64,000 nt of DNA from Actinomadura sp. J1-007. Its GTDB lineage: Bacteria > Actinomycetota > Actinomycetes > Streptosporangiales > Streptosporangiaceae. The DNA lies in assembly GCF_009793335.1 (NCBI RefSeq), contig NZ_WING01000001.1:2046001-2110000 (forward strand), written 5' to 3'. Of the stretch, positions 27,175 to 37,092 are shown in pieces. Made by a program: the position numbers and the translations under genes. How positions within the stretch are numbered: position 1 is the first letter of the stretch; each line of letters begins with the position of its first letter. A model generated the notes under the pieces. That model was not told where the DNA came from, made no database searches, and saw only the letters and a program-made list of their open reading frames with translations.

Positions 27175-28565
27175 CAGCCGGCCAGCCCGCGGAGCCAGGT
27201 GTAGAGGTTCAGGAGGCCCATCGCCAGGGGGAAGAGGGCGATGATCAGGGTGAGGTCGACGATGTCGCCTGCGCGGCCCCAGAACGGTGACGGTTTGTGG
27301 GTGGGGAGGCGTAGGGCCATGACGAGCATGGCCGTCACCGTCAGCAGGGTGGGGACGAGGACGGTCAGGACCGTTGAGGCGGGGGTTGCGGTCGTTGCGG
27401 TGTGGAGCGCCAGGGCGGCGAGGCCCGTGAGGCCCGCGCCCAGCATCCAGAGGCGTTGGGGACGGCGCAGGAAGACTCTCGCGCGCAGGAGCAGGACGAG
27501 CGAGATGCAGAGGCTCATGGTGGTGGGGAGCCAGCCGTTGGTGGTTATGAGGGCGATTTGAGCGCCGAGGCTCACTAGGGCCACCGCGGCTACGAGGCCC
27601 GTTGCGAAGCGGTCGGCTTCGCGTGTGCGGCGCAGGAGGGTGGGGCCGTCGAACGTTTGGCTGCTGCGGAGTTCTTCGGCGTTCTCTGGGACGGGCGGCA
27701 GGGGGAGGCGGGCCAGGCGGAAGGCGAGGGACGGGATGAGGGCCGTCAGGGCTAGGCAGAGGGCCGAGGCTGCGGCCGCTGTTCCTTGCGGGTCTAGGTC
27801 GAAGCCCTCCACGAGGGCCGTTGCGACGACGCCTAGGAGGGCGGTGAACGCGGCGCCCAGGAACGTCGGGAGGCCCTCGGTGATGGCGAAGGCCGCGATG
27901 ACCGATGCCAGGGTCACGGCGGCCAGCGCGGCGGCGAGGTGGGGGGCGCCCAGGGAGAGGAGCGGTACGGGGCGGGCCGGGGCCAGGAGGCCCGCGAGGA
28001 ACGCGTACGGGAGGGCGCTGTAGCCCAGGACCGCGCCCGCGCCGGCGTCGCCCAGGGCGCGTGAGAGGACGGCTCCGGCGACGAGGAGGAGCGTGGCTAC
28101 GACGGCCGCGGCGATGCTGAGGAGGCCCCATGGGGGGCCTGTCAGGGCCATGCCGACCGCGCCCGCGGTGAGGACGGCGGCGGCGCCGAGGAGGCCGAAG
28201 CGGCGGGTCGTCTCGGGGCGCCAGCGGTCGGAGTGCTCGTTGATGCCGGTCGCCACCACGTCGGCGACGTCGTCGAACGTGACTTCGGGGAGTTGTGCCA
28301 GGTCGGGGCGGAAGAAGAGGAGTTCGCCGTCGCGGATTCCGAGGGCGGAGAGCGTTTGCGACTCGTCCAGCGGGCCCTCGTCCAGGCGTTGCAGGACCCA
28401 TCCGGAATGGCGGAGTCCGGCATCGGCCAGATTCTGGCCCGCGACCTGCAACAACGTGGGCAGCATGTGCGCCAGCGGAATATCCGCCGGAAGTGACAGG
28501 TCCAGGCGGCGGTGCGGGGCGACGATCACCACGCGGCACAGGTCGGGCCCAGTCGTCGTGTTCAC
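27174..28565 (-). CDS. eccD: Type VII secretion membrane protein EccD
   Basis: A 463-aa protein with an N-terminal ubiquitin-like domain (CRVVIVAPHRRLDLSLPADI, then LQRLDEGPLDESQTLSALGI) and eleven or so transmembrane helices from about residue 120 to the end. This is the EccD pattern; EccD forms the bulk of the ESX membrane pore assembly. GTG 28565 is preceded by GGAGG with a short spacer. It is first in the eccD-eccB operon and divergent from eccC. Confidence 0.93.
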   Translation of the reverse strand: MNTTTGPDLCRVVIVAPHRRLDLSLPADIPLAHMLPTLLQVAGQNLADAGLRHSGWVLQRLDEGPLDESQTLSALGIRDGELLFFRPDLAQLPEVTFDDVADVVATGINEHSDRWRPETTRRFGLLGAAAVLTAGAVGMALTGPPWGLLSIAAAVVATLLLVAGAVLSRALGDAGAGAVLGYSALPYAFLAGLLAPARPVPLLSLGAPHLAAALAAVTLASVIAAFAITEGLPTFLGAAFTALLGVVATALVEGFDLDPQGTAAAASALCLALTALIPSLAFRLARLPLPPVPENAEELRSSQTFDGPTLLRRTREADRFATGLVAAVALVSLGAQIALITTNGWLPTTMSLCISLVLLLRARVFLRRPQRLWMLGAGLTGLAALALHTATTATPASTVLTVLVPTLLTVTAMLVMALRLPTHKPSPFWGRAGDIVDLTLIIALFPLAMGLLNLYTWLRGLAG

Positions 28566-28668
28566 ACGGCCTCCGGTCAACGGACGAGATGACCGCACAT
28601 TCACTACCAGTCAGGACCGTTTCGCGCCACCGGTCCTTGAAGAAGGCGGCCGGTGAAAACAATGACAT

Positions 28669-28695
28669 TTGCGTTCGCGTTCGGATCACTAGGAT
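28669..28695 (+). promoter_or_regulatory. Candidate eccC promoter
   Basis: TAGGAT at 28690-28695 matches a common actinobacterial -10. TTGCGT at 28669-28674 is the nearest -35 candidate, with a short 15-bp spacer. It lies 88 bp upstream of GTG 28784 in the 218-bp gap between divergent eccD and eccC. Confidence 0.4.
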
Positions 28696-28783
28696 GGCCC
28701 GGCATTGACGGCTGTCAGGGTGATCGGCACCGAGGGTCAAGATCGCTGTGCGGTGGCGGCGCCGCGGGGAAGGGAGCGGGGCT

Positions 28784-31700
28784 GTGGGGATCGTTCTCGT
28801 GCGGCGGCCGGAGCGGCGGCCGCCTCCGGGGCTGCCTGAGGGCGAGATCGTGCTGGAGCCGCCGCCGGAGATCCCCGAGACGGTCTCGCAGGGGTTCGCG
28901 AACGCGCTGATGTACGTGCCGATGGCCGCGAGCGGCGGGGCCATGGGGCTGATGTTCATGGGCGGCGCGGGCGGGGCCGGGGGCGGCAACCCGATCATGT
29001 GGGTGGCGAGCGGGCTGTTCGTGCTGTCGATGGTCGGCATGGGCTTCGGGCACATGGGGCAGGGCGCGGGCGAGCGCAAGCAGCGGTTGAACGGCGCGCG
29101 CCGGGACTACTACCGGTATCTCGACCAGATCCGCGCGCGCGTGCGCAAGGCGGCGGCGCAGCAGCGGGAGGCGCTGGAGTGGAGCGGGCCCAATCCGCGG
29201 ACGCTGTGGTCGCTGGTGATGTCGCATCGGCTGTGGGAACGGCGTCCGGCGGACGAGGATTTCGGGCAGGTACGGCTCGGACGGGGACGGCAGCGGCTCG
29301 CGCTGGAACTGGTGACGCCGGAGACGAAGCCGATCGAGGATCTGGAGCCGATGTGCGCGGGGCGTTGCGGCGCTTTCTGAGGGCGCACGCGACCGTTCCG
29401 GATCTGCCGGTGGCCGTGTCGCTTCCGGCGTTCGCGCGGATCGTTCCGACGGGGGATCCGGAGACGGTCCGGTCGATGGTGCGGGCGATGGTGGCGCAGC
29501 TCGTCGCCTTTCACACGCCCGATGACGTACGGGTGACGATCTGCGCCTCGGCGGAACGGAGGCGGGATTGGGAATGGGCCAAATGGCTGCCGCATTGCCT
29601 GCACGGGAGCCGGCATGACGCCGCGGGGCCGATCCGGCTGTTCGGTCATTCGCTGGCCGATCTGGAGTCGCTGCTTGAGGACGAGATCAAGGACCGGCGG
29701 CGGTTCTCGCCGGGCGTCGGGAGTGACGAGCTGCCGTTCCAGGTGGTGATCGTGGACGGCGGCGAGGTGGCGGACTCTCAGATCGGGGCGGACGGCATCA
29801 AGGGGGTCTGCGTCCTCGACTTGAGCGGTTCCGTCGCCCCGACGTCGGACGCGACGATGCTGCGCCTGCACGTGACGCCCGACGGCGTTGAGATGCTGGA
29901 ACGGGACCATACCGGCAAGGACGTTTCGAGCCTGCTGGGGCGGGCGGACGATTTCACGACCGTTCAGGCGGAGGCGCTGGCGTTGCGGCTCGCGCCATTG
30001 CGGGCGGGCGCGGCGGACGAGCCGGAGCAGAACGCCCTGGCGTCCAATCTGACGCTGACCTCGTTGCTCGGATTGCGCGGTGCGTACGGGATCGACCTGC
30101 GGAGCTCGTGGCAGCCGAGGGCGCCGCGGAACCGTTTGCGGGTGCCGATCGGGGTGGATTCCGAAGGGCGGCCCATCGAGCTCGACATCAAGGAGTCGGC
30201 GCAGGGCGGGATGGGCCCGCACGGGCTGCTGATCGGCGCGACGGGGTCCGGTAAGTCGGAGCTGCTGCGGACGCTCGTGCTCGCGCTCGCCATCACGCAT
30301 TCGTCCGAGACGCTCAACTTCGTGCTGGTCGACTTCAAGGGCGGCGCCACGTTTCTCGGGCTGGAAGAGCTCCAGCACGTCTCCGCGGTCATCACCAACC
30401 TGGAGGAGGAGCTTCCCCTTGTCGACCGCATGTACGACGCGCTCAACGGCGAGATGGTGCGGCGTCAGGAACTGCTGCGCTCGGCGGGCAATTACGCGTC
30501 GTTGCGCGACTACGAGAAGGCGCGCGAGGGGGGTGCGCGGCTCGCTCCGATGCCGACGCTGTTCGTCGTTCTGGACGAGTTCTCCGAGCTGCTGTCGGCC
30601 AAGCCGGAGTTCGCCGACCTGTTCGTGATGATCGGACGGCTCGGACGTTCCCTCGGGGTGCATCTGCTGCTCGCGTCGCAACGGCTTGAGGAGGGCAAGC
30701 TGCGCGGGCTCGATTCCCATCTTTCGTACCGGATCGGCCTGCGGACGTTCTCGGCGATGGAGTCGCGGGTCGTGCTGGGCGTGCCCGACGCGTACGAACT
30801 GCCGCCGCAGCCGGGGAACGGCTATCTGAAGGTGGATGTCAGCGACATGGTGCGGTTCAAGGCCGCGTACGTTTCGGGTCCCGTCGGCGAGGAGGAACGG
30901 GCGCGGGTGTATCAAGGCGGGCGGACGGTACGTCGCCAGATCCTGCCGTACAGCACGGCGTTCATCCCGCCGCCGACCGCTCCCGACGAACAGCGCGCCC
31001 AACGGCCCTCAGAGCAGGAATCCGAGGAATCGCTGTTCCGCGCCGTCATCGGGCAGCTCGCGGGGCAGGGGCCCGCCGCACACCGGATCTGGCTGCCGCC
31101 GCTGGACGTTCCTCCGGCGGTCGATCAGCTCCTGCCGCCGCTGTCGGTCACCCCCGAGCACGGCCTGACGACCGCCGGATGGGAGGGGCGCGAACGGCTC
31201 GCCGCCGTGGTCGGGGTCGTGGACCGGCCGTACGAGCAGCGCCGCGACCCGTTCTGGGTGGATCTGTCGGCGGCGGCGGGGCACGTGGGCATCGCGGGCG
31301 CGCCGCAGACCGGCAAGTCGACGATCCTGCGGTCGCTGATCGCCTCGCTGTCGCTGCTGCACACGCCCGAGCAGGTGCAGTTCTACTGCCTGGACTTCGG
31401 CGGCGGGACGCTCGGCGCGCTCGCGGGGCTGCCGCACGTCGGCGGGGTGACCAACCGGCTGAACGCCGACCGCGTGCGCCGTACCGTCGCGGAGGTCTCC
31501 ACCCTGCTCGAACGGCGCGAGCGCGACTTCAACGAGCTCGGCATCGACTCCATCGCGACCTACCGGCGCCTGCGCGCCGCGGGGGAGCTGGACGGCGACG
31601 GGTTCGGGGACGTGTTCCTCGTGGTGGACGGCTGGATGACGCTGCGCCAGGAGTACGAGGCGCTGGAGGACGTGGTCACCGACCTGGCGGCGCGGGGGCT

Positions 31701-32754
31701 CGGGTTCGGCGTGCACGTCGTGGCGACGGCGGGCAAGTGGTCGGAGTTCCGGATGGGCATCCGGGACGTGTTCGGGACGCGCCTCGAACTGCGGCTCGGC
31801 GACGCGTACGAGTCGGAGATCGACCGGCGGCTCGCGGAGAACATCCCCGACGGGCGTCCCGGCCGCGGCCTGACCCGCGACAAGATGCACTTCCTCGCGG
31901 CGCTGCCCCGCCTCGACGGGCGCGGCACCACCGACGACCTCGGCGACGGCGTCGCGAAGATGGTCGAGGCGGTCGCGGGCGCGTGGCAGGGCCCGCGTGC
32001 GCCCGCGGTGCGGCTGCTGCCCGATCTGCTTGCGGCGTCCGAGCTGGCGGACGTCCCGTCGGAGAAGTGGCGCGTGCCCATCGGAATCGACGAGAACAGC
32101 CTCGCGGCCGTCACGCTGGACTTCGCCGCCGATCCGCACTTCGCGGTCGTTGGCGACACCGAGTGCGGCAAGTCGAACCTCCTGCGCCTGCTCGCCGAGG
32201 GCGTCGTCGCCGGGCACACGCCGGCCGAGGCCAAGCTGATCTTCATCGACTACCGGCGGGCGCTGCTCGACACCGCCGACACCGAGCACCGCATCGGGTA
32301 CGCCGCGTCCCCCGCGGCCGCCGCCGAGCTCGTCGACGACCTGGTGGACGCGCTGAACGACCGGCTCCCGCCCGCCGACCTCACCGCCGAGCAGCTCCGC
32401 GCGCGCTCGTGGTGGAAGGGCTCGGACGTGTTCGTCTTCGTGGACGACTACGACCTGGTCGCGACGGCGGCCAACCCGCTGCTGCCGCTTCTGGACCTGC
32501 TCCCCCAGGCCCGCGACATCGGCGTCCACCTCGTGCTGGCGCGGACCATGGGCGGGATGGGCCGCGCCCTGTACGACCCGGTCATCCAGCGGCTCAAGGA
32601 CATGGCCGCGCCCGCGCTCATCATGTCCGGCAGCCGCGAGGAGGGGCCCCTGTTCGGCGAGGTCCGTCCCGCGCCGCTCCCGCCCGGCCGCGGGACGCTC
32701 ACCGACCGCCGCACCGGCGCCCGCCTCGTCCAGACCGCCCGCCTGAACGCCTGA
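28784..32754 (+). CDS. eccC: Type VII secretion ATPase EccC (FtsK/SpoIIIE type); apparent one-base deletion
   Basis: The restored protein is about 1323 aa, the normal size of a fused EccCab. Two N-terminal transmembrane helices (about residues 40-90) precede a DUF domain, then three ATPase domains: Walker A GATGSGKSE near 484, GAPQTGKST near 839 and GDTECGKSN near 1123. Domain one has the acidic Walker B VVLDEFSELL. The frame breaks at the GGGG run 29359-29362: the upstream part ends KPIEDLEPMCAG, and the rest resumes as ALRRFLRAHATVPDLPVAVS. One added G restores it. EccC recognises substrate export signals and powers secretion. GTG 28784 follows GGGAAGGGAG. Confidence 0.94.
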
Positions 32755-32795
32755 ACGCCTGAGCGTCTGGACGTCTGGACGTCTGGACGTTCGGC
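32740..32795. repeat. Seven tandem 8-bp units spanning the eccC stop codon
   Basis: CGCCTGAA (two copies), CGCCTGAG, CGTCTGGA (three copies) and CGTTCGGC follow in perfect 8-bp register. The eccC stop TGA at 32752-32754 lies in the second unit. An 8-bp period shifts frame with each unit, so slippage here could move the C-terminus. Confidence 0.9.
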
Positions 32796-32818
32796 TGCGT
32801 GGCGCGGGGCGAACGGCC

Positions 32819-33286
32819 CTAGACCAGGTCGCTGCCGGTGTTCCGCATCATCTGCTGGAGCACTTTCAGGGTGGTGACGTAGTCGGCGTCGTCGATGCCG
32901 TGGTGGATGCGTTCGCGGATCGCGGGGGCGTGCTGCTTGATGTCGAGGCGAGCCTCCTCCCCCGCCTCGGTGATCCAGAGCCGTCCGTCGCCGTCGCGGG
33001 TGAGCCAGCCGCGCTCCAGCAGGACCTTCGCCTCGGCCTCCAGGTCGTCCTCGGGCCGGAGGTACGAGCTCATGGCCCGCTGAAGTTCGGGGACGGTCAT
33101 GCCTTGGCCGTCGGGTGAGATGTCGTTCTTCGACAGGTTGCGGAGCAGCCAGAACTGCGGCTGGGTGAACCCCAGCTCGGCGTGCCGGGCCCGGATGAAC
33201 GCGATGAGCGCCTCGTACGCCGCTCCGGTCCAGTAGGCGGCCGGCTGCGCCGCGAGTTCGGCGTCGGAGAGCTGCTGGGTCGTCAT
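32819..33286 (-). CDS. MarR-family winged-helix regulator
   Basis: A 155-aa protein with an N-terminal dimer helix (AYWTGAAYEALIAFIRARHA) and a winged helix (FTQPQFWLLRNLSKNDI, then MTVPELQRAMSSYLRPEDDL, with wing residues RGWLTRDGDGRLWITEAGEE). ATG 33286 follows GGAGG. The ligand is unknown. A perfect dyad at 33357-33370 overlapping a plausible -35 suggests autoregulation. It is convergent with eccC and is not necessarily part of the secretion system. Confidence 0.85.
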   Translation of the reverse strand: MTTQQLSDAELAAQPAAYWTGAAYEALIAFIRARHAELGFTQPQFWLLRNLSKNDISPDGQGMTVPELQRAMSSYLRPEDDLEAEAKVLLERGWLTRDGDGRLWITEAGEEARLDIKQHAPAIRERIHHGIDDADYVTTLKVLQQMMRNTGSDLV

Positions 33287-33300
33287 GTGCGGTGCCTCCT

Positions 33301-33330
33301 TCGAGTGATCGCTCGTCGAGTGATCGCTGG
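33301..33330. repeat. Tandem pair of 15-bp repeats upstream of the MarR gene
   Basis: TCGAGTGATCGCTCG and TCGAGTGATCGCTGG are adjacent and differ at one base. They lie within the 5' leader of the marR gene, 15 bp before its start codon. Confidence 0.8.
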
Positions 33331-33356
33331 TGGGAGCACCGTAAAATCTGAAGTTT

Positions 33357-33370
33357 GGTTGAGGTCAACC
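33357..33370. promoter_or_regulatory. Candidate MarR operator
   Basis: GGTTGAGGTCAACC is a perfect 6-bp dyad with a 2-bp centre. On the minus strand it contains TTGACC, a good -35, followed after 17 bp by TTTACG as a poor -10. A repressor bound here would block transcription of the MarR gene. Confidence 0.55.
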
Positions 33371-33432
33371 GGCCGGAGAGCAGGTCGTCCCCGCTGGCAC
33401 GGCCGCCCGCGTCGGCCGCCCGCGACCGGGGG

Positions 33433-34818
33433 TCAGGAACGCGGCGCGCCGATCGTCCCCTGGGTCGGGGGCTCGGCGACCGGGTCGTCCTCGGCGGGAC
33501 GGGACGAGAGGTCGACGCGGCCGGGGCGCCAGCCGCGCCGCCGCCCCAGGGGAACGATCACGCCGGTGAGCGCGGCGAGGGCGGCGGCGGCCAGCGCGCC
33601 GCCCGCCACGGCGGCGGAGACGTCGCGGGTGCGGCCGTCCACCGGGGCGGGCGCGGCGAACGTCGCGGGGGCCGGGGCGGGACGGGGCGCGACGGGCCCG
33701 CCGTTCTCGCCCGGGACGACGGCGGTGACGGCCTGCACGGGGTTGACCATGCCGCGTCCCGTTCCGTCGCCGGCGCTGCCGTCCGCCGTCGCGAGGACGC
33801 GCCGTACGACCTGGTCCTGCCGCAGGCCCGGGTGGTACGACCGGACGAGCGCCGCGACACCGGTGACGTACGCGGCGGCGAAGCTCGTGCCCTGCGCCTG
33901 CGGGTTGTAGCCCGATCCCGTCCAGGCGGCCGGGACGTCCTTGCCGGGCGCGCCGAGATCGACCCGCGACTGGAGGCTGGAGGTCTCGGCGCGGGCGCCG
34001 TCGGGGCCGAGCGCGGCGACCGACAGGACGCCCGGGTAGCTCGCCGGGTACGCGGGGCCCGGGTCGCCGTCGCGCTTCTCGGCGTTGCCCGCGGCGGCGA
34101 CGACCACGGCGTCGCGGTCCTGCGCGTGGCGGACGGCGCGTTCGAGGTCGGGCGAGGGCCGCGCGCGGATCGACACGTTGATCACCTTGGCGCCGCGGTC
34201 GGCGGCGCGGCGGATCGCGCCGGGCAGCCGGTCGCCGCCGCGTTCGTCCTCGTCGGCGTTCTGCTGCTTGACGACGAGGAGCCGCACCTCGGGCGCGACG
34301 CCGCTGAGGGGGACGCCGCGGCCGGTCAGGTCGCGCCCGCCGATGAGGGACGCGACGGCGGTGCCGTGGCCGAGGCAGTCGCGGTCGCCGGTGCCGGTGA
34401 GGTCGACGCGCTCCGACACGCGGCCGGACAGCATCGGGTGGCCGGTGTCGGCCCCGCTGTCGACCACGGCGGCGGTCACGCCCTGCCCGCGCGTCAGCCT
34501 CCACACGCGGTCGTACGCCAGCCGGTCGCGCGCCCAGGACCGTCCCATCCGCCCCTGGTAACCGCGCTGCGGATTGCATTCGGGTGTGGGCGGAGGGGGC
34601 GGCGGAGCGGAAGTGGCCTTGGAGGGCGACGTGGAACGGGCGGGCGGGCTCGGCTTCTTCGAAGCCTTCGGTTTCGTCGGCTTGCCTGACGGATCGGCGA
34701 CCGCGCCCCACCCGGCGGCCGCGCTCCGGACCCGTTCAGCACCGGAGACGGGCGCAGACGCGAGGAACGGGGCGTACGCCAGGCAGGCGCCCGCGGCCAC
34801 CAGTGCGATTCCGCGCAT
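33433..34818 (-). CDS. mycP: Second mycosin (MycP-type subtilisin-like protease)
   Basis: A 461-aa secreted S8 protease. After a signal peptide (IALVAAGACLAYAPFLASAP) comes a Pro/Lys-rich stretch, then Asp in AAVVDSGADTGHPML, His in CLGHGTAVASLIGG and Ser in QGTSFAAAYVTG, a complete triad. A Pro/Ala linker and a C-terminal helix (AAVAGGALAAAALAALTGVI) with a basic tail complete the mycosin layout. Unlike the mycosin at 20909, its GC content is as high as the core genes, so it may be the ancestral copy. It is separated from eccC by the MarR gene. Confidence 0.9.
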   Translation of the reverse strand: MRGIALVAAGACLAYAPFLASAPVSGAERVRSAAAGWGAVADPSGKPTKPKASKKPSPPARSTSPSKATSAPPPPPPTPECNPQRGYQGRMGRSWARDRLAYDRVWRLTRGQGVTAAVVDSGADTGHPMLSGRVSERVDLTGTGDRDCLGHGTAVASLIGGRDLTGRGVPLSGVAPEVRLLVVKQQNADEDERGGDRLPGAIRRAADRGAKVINVSIRARPSPDLERAVRHAQDRDAVVVAAAGNAEKRDGDPGPAYPASYPGVLSVAALGPDGARAETSSLQSRVDLGAPGKDVPAAWTGSGYNPQAQGTSFAAAYVTGVAALVRSYHPGLRQDQVVRRVLATADGSAGDGTGRGMVNPVQAVTAVVPGENGGPVAPRPAPAPATFAAPAPVDGRTRDVSAAVAGGALAAAALAALTGVIVPLGRRRGWRPGRVDLSSRPAEDDPVAEPPTQGTIGAPRS

Positions 34819-34970
34819 CCGCTGTCTCCCCTGCCCGGCGCCCGTCCGTCCAGCGAACGAATCTAGAGGATCGCAACGCGCCCCGTTGCGTACGAGTCAA
34901 GTCCGGTCAGAACGGATCGCGCCCCGTCGGCGCGACGCGCAGGAAGCGGTCAGGATCGCGCGGGACGCGG

Positions 34971-35738
34971 TCAGGACGAGTGTTCGCGGCGGCGGCTCAG
35001 GAGTTGCTGCATGACCAGCACCACGCCCGCCAGAGCCGCCCCGGCGAAAAGTCCCACGACGAAGCCGTTGACCGAGTCGCGGTCGGCGAGCGTGAGCCAC
35101 AGGACGGCGATGACCGCCAGGCCGCCGAAGTAGGCCGTCATGAACGCGTAGAAGCGACGGCTCCAGTAACGGCGGCGCGCGGGGGCGGCGGGCGGCGCGG
35201 CGAGTTCGGCGTCCGGGCCGACGCTGGCCGCTTTCGGACGCTTGAAGTACTCGAAGTACATCCAGGTGCCGCATGGTTCCCAGCCGTCGGGCGCGAGGCG
35301 TTCGGTCACGGTCCTGCGCCGGGCCCCGAGGACGGTCTCGCGCCGGTACTCCCAGCGCTGCGGGTGGTGCGGGTCGCGGTGGCTGACGAACCGGCCGAGG
35401 TGGTCGACGCGCTCGACCTCCCAGCCCTGGTCGCCGAACTCGTTCAGGCGCGCCCGTTCCTGGAACGCGTCGGCCGTCCAGCGCCAGGTCTCCGCGTCGG
35501 GCGCCGGACGGAGACCGCCGGAGGCGCCGTCGGAGGCGTCGCCCGAGGCGCCGTCGGGAGCCGCGCGGCCGGTGAGGCTCCCGGCGAACTCCGCCGCGGG
35601 CCCGAACTCCTCCTCCGGATCGGCGCCCGCGTCGGCGACGTACGCGGCCAGGTCGGCGATCGTCCCCTCCACCTCGTCGGCGGGGACGCCGTCCGCGCGG
35701 AGCCGTTCGGCGAGGTCCTCGAAGTAGGGCGCGCTCAT
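34971..35738 (-). CDS. HAAS-domain / DUF2812-like membrane protein
   Basis: A 255-aa protein. Its N-terminus (YFEDLAERLRADGVPADEVE) resembles the HAAS helical domain that partners PadR regulators. The middle (LNEFGDQGWEVERVDHLGRF, then CGTWMYFEYFKRP) recalls DUF2812. Two C-terminal helices (FMTAYFGGLAVIAVLWLTLA and VVGLFAGAALAGVVLVMQQL) anchor it in the membrane. ATG 35738 overlaps the padR stop (ATGA). Such PadR-HAAS pairs are thought to link membrane state to transcription; the signal is unknown. Confidence 0.8.
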   Translation of the reverse strand: MSAPYFEDLAERLRADGVPADEVEGTIADLAAYVADAGADPEEEFGPAAEFAGSLTGRAAPDGASGDASDGASGGLRPAPDAETWRWTADAFQERARLNEFGDQGWEVERVDHLGRFVSHRDPHHPQRWEYRRETVLGARRRTVTERLAPDGWEPCGTWMYFEYFKRPKAASVGPDAELAAPPAAPARRRYWSRRFYAFMTAYFGGLAVIAVLWLTLADRDSVNGFVVGLFAGAALAGVVLVMQQLLSRRREHSS

Positions 35739-36073
35739 CGGATCCCTCCCTTGGCGAGGACGGCGCGGACCGACCCGTCGAACGCCAGCCACAGCCCGCC
35801 CTGCTCGGCGAGGGTGGCGCGGCCGTCGTCGGTGAGGTGGTAGTAGCGGCGGCCGGGCCCGCGGTCGGCGACGCGGAACTCGGCGGCGACCAGCCCGGCC
35901 TCCTCCAGCCGGTTGAGGACGGGGTAGAGGGTGCCGCCCTTGATCTGGCCGAGTCCGGCCGCGGCCAGCGTCTTGGCGATCTCGTAGCCGTAGCTCTCGC
36001 CCTCGGTGAGGCTCGCGAGGACGAGCAGGTCGAGCACGCCCTTGAGCCAGCTCGCGCGGCGGTCGGCAGCCAT
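35735..36073 (-). CDS. PadR-family transcriptional regulator
   Basis: A 112-aa protein with the PadR winged helix: WLKGVLDLLVLASLTEGESY, GYEIAKTL, IKGGTLYPVLNRLEEAGLV and the wing GRRYYHLTDDGRATL. The start is ATG 36073; ATG 36082, three residues earlier, is also possible. It is coupled to the HAAS gene by a 4-base overlap and lies 38 bp downstream of the CPBP gene, so the three probably form an operon. The likely operator is the CTAGATAG repeat at 36920-36944. Confidence 0.9.
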   Translation of the reverse strand: MAADRRASWLKGVLDLLVLASLTEGESYGYEIAKTLAAAGLGQIKGGTLYPVLNRLEEAGLVAAEFRVADRGPGRRYYHLTDDGRATLAEQGGLWLAFDGSVRAVLAKGGIR

Positions 36074-36111
36074 GGGCCTCATCTTCACGGGGATACAGGT
36101 AGCCAAGCAAT

Positions 36112-36864
36112 CTAGCCAGCGATCCGGGCCGGGGCGAACGGCTCGGCGGGGCGGCGGGCGGGCGCGGGCGTGAGGACCAGCCCGCGGACGTCGATGAGGA
36201 TGTGCGCCACGATGGGCGCGAGCAGGCTGCCGGTCGCCAGGTAGAGCGAGGACAGCAGCCAGCCGACCGCCGCGACCGCGGCCATCCCCTTCCAGCCCTG
36301 GTAGAGGTGGCCGAGGGTGAAGACCGCGAGGGCGAGCACGGCGGCGGGGCGCGGGTCCAGGCCGAGCGCGCCGACGCCGAGCGCGATCAGCAGCCCGCGG
36401 AAGACGATCTCCTCGCAGACGCCGGCGGTCACGGCCATCGCGAGCGCGTGGCCCCGTTCGGCGCGGGTCCGCGGCAGCAGCTCGGCGAACGCGTCCTGGC
36501 CGGGCACCCTGCGTCCGGAACGGGCCCAGCGGCGCAGCGCCAGCGTGCTGACCAGGATCGCGACGGCGACGCCGGTGACCGTTCCGAGCGCGCCGCCCAT
36601 GTCGTCCGGCGCGGTGAGGCCGAGGTCGGACGGCTCGACGCCCGGCGAGGCGAGCAGGACGGCCCCGACGACCGCGACCCACGCCCACGAGCCGCCGATC
36701 CACCGGGCGTACAGCCTGGTCAGCGCCTTCGGGTCGGTGTCGCGCGTGCGCCGGAGCCGCTCGTACGACCGCTTGCCGTGGAGCGCCTCGCCGACCGCGA
36801 GGTAGGCCGCCAGCGCGACGGCCAGGGCGAGCCCGAGGGCGGAGAAGTCCGGGGAGATCCGCAT
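36112..36864 (-). CDS. CPBP-family intramembrane metalloprotease
   Basis: A 250-aa polytopic membrane protein with the three Abi/CPBP motifs: EEIVFRG (about residue 155), FTLGHLYQGWKG (about 190) and PIVAHILIDV (about 222), which provide the Glu/His metal ligands. Family members act in prenyl-protein processing, signal cleavage or bacteriocin self-immunity. ATG 36864 follows GGTGG; an in-frame GTG 36873 is an alternative. It leads the operon with padR and the HAAS gene. Confidence 0.88.
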   Translation of the reverse strand: MRISPDFSALGLALAVALAAYLAVGEALHGKRSYERLRRTRDTDPKALTRLYARWIGGSWAWVAVVGAVLLASPGVEPSDLGLTAPDDMGGALGTVTGVAVAILVSTLALRRWARSGRRVPGQDAFAELLPRTRAERGHALAMAVTAGVCEEIVFRGLLIALGVGALGLDPRPAAVLALAVFTLGHLYQGWKGMAAVAAVGWLLSSLYLATGSLLAPIVAHILIDVRGLVLTPAPARRPAEPFAPARIAG

Positions 36865-36919
36865 CGCGTCCACCGTCCGTTCACAGAGGTCTACTGAACG
36901 ACCTAGACGCTACATCGAG

Positions 36920-36944
36920 CTAGATAGGAATACAAACTAGATAG
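36920..36944. promoter_or_regulatory. Candidate PadR operator: two CTAGATAG direct repeats
   Basis: CTAGATAG occurs at 36920-36927 and 36937-36944, 17 bp apart, in an A/T-richer stretch upstream of the CPBP-padR-HAAS operon. A related sequence, CAATCTAGCC, precedes padR near 36107. The repeats are the most distinctive feature of the gap; binding is inferred. Confidence 0.5.
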
Positions 36945-37092
36945 CCGTGCCGGATCCAGCCCCGGGCAAAAAACGGAGGGATCACTCGGAATAGCGCCCG
37001 GGATCTTGCTGTTGCAACTAAGCGTGCGACGCGCGGTACGCCGGGTATCCCCGTGCCGACCCCCCGCACGAACCGACCCCAAGGAGGCAACG

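Noticed and set aside
22590..29362. Programmed ribosomal frameshifting in the secretion genes
   Set aside because: The break points lack a slippery heptamer and a following pseudoknot that I can see, and equivalent breaks occur in unrelated genes across the window. Missing bases explain all of them.
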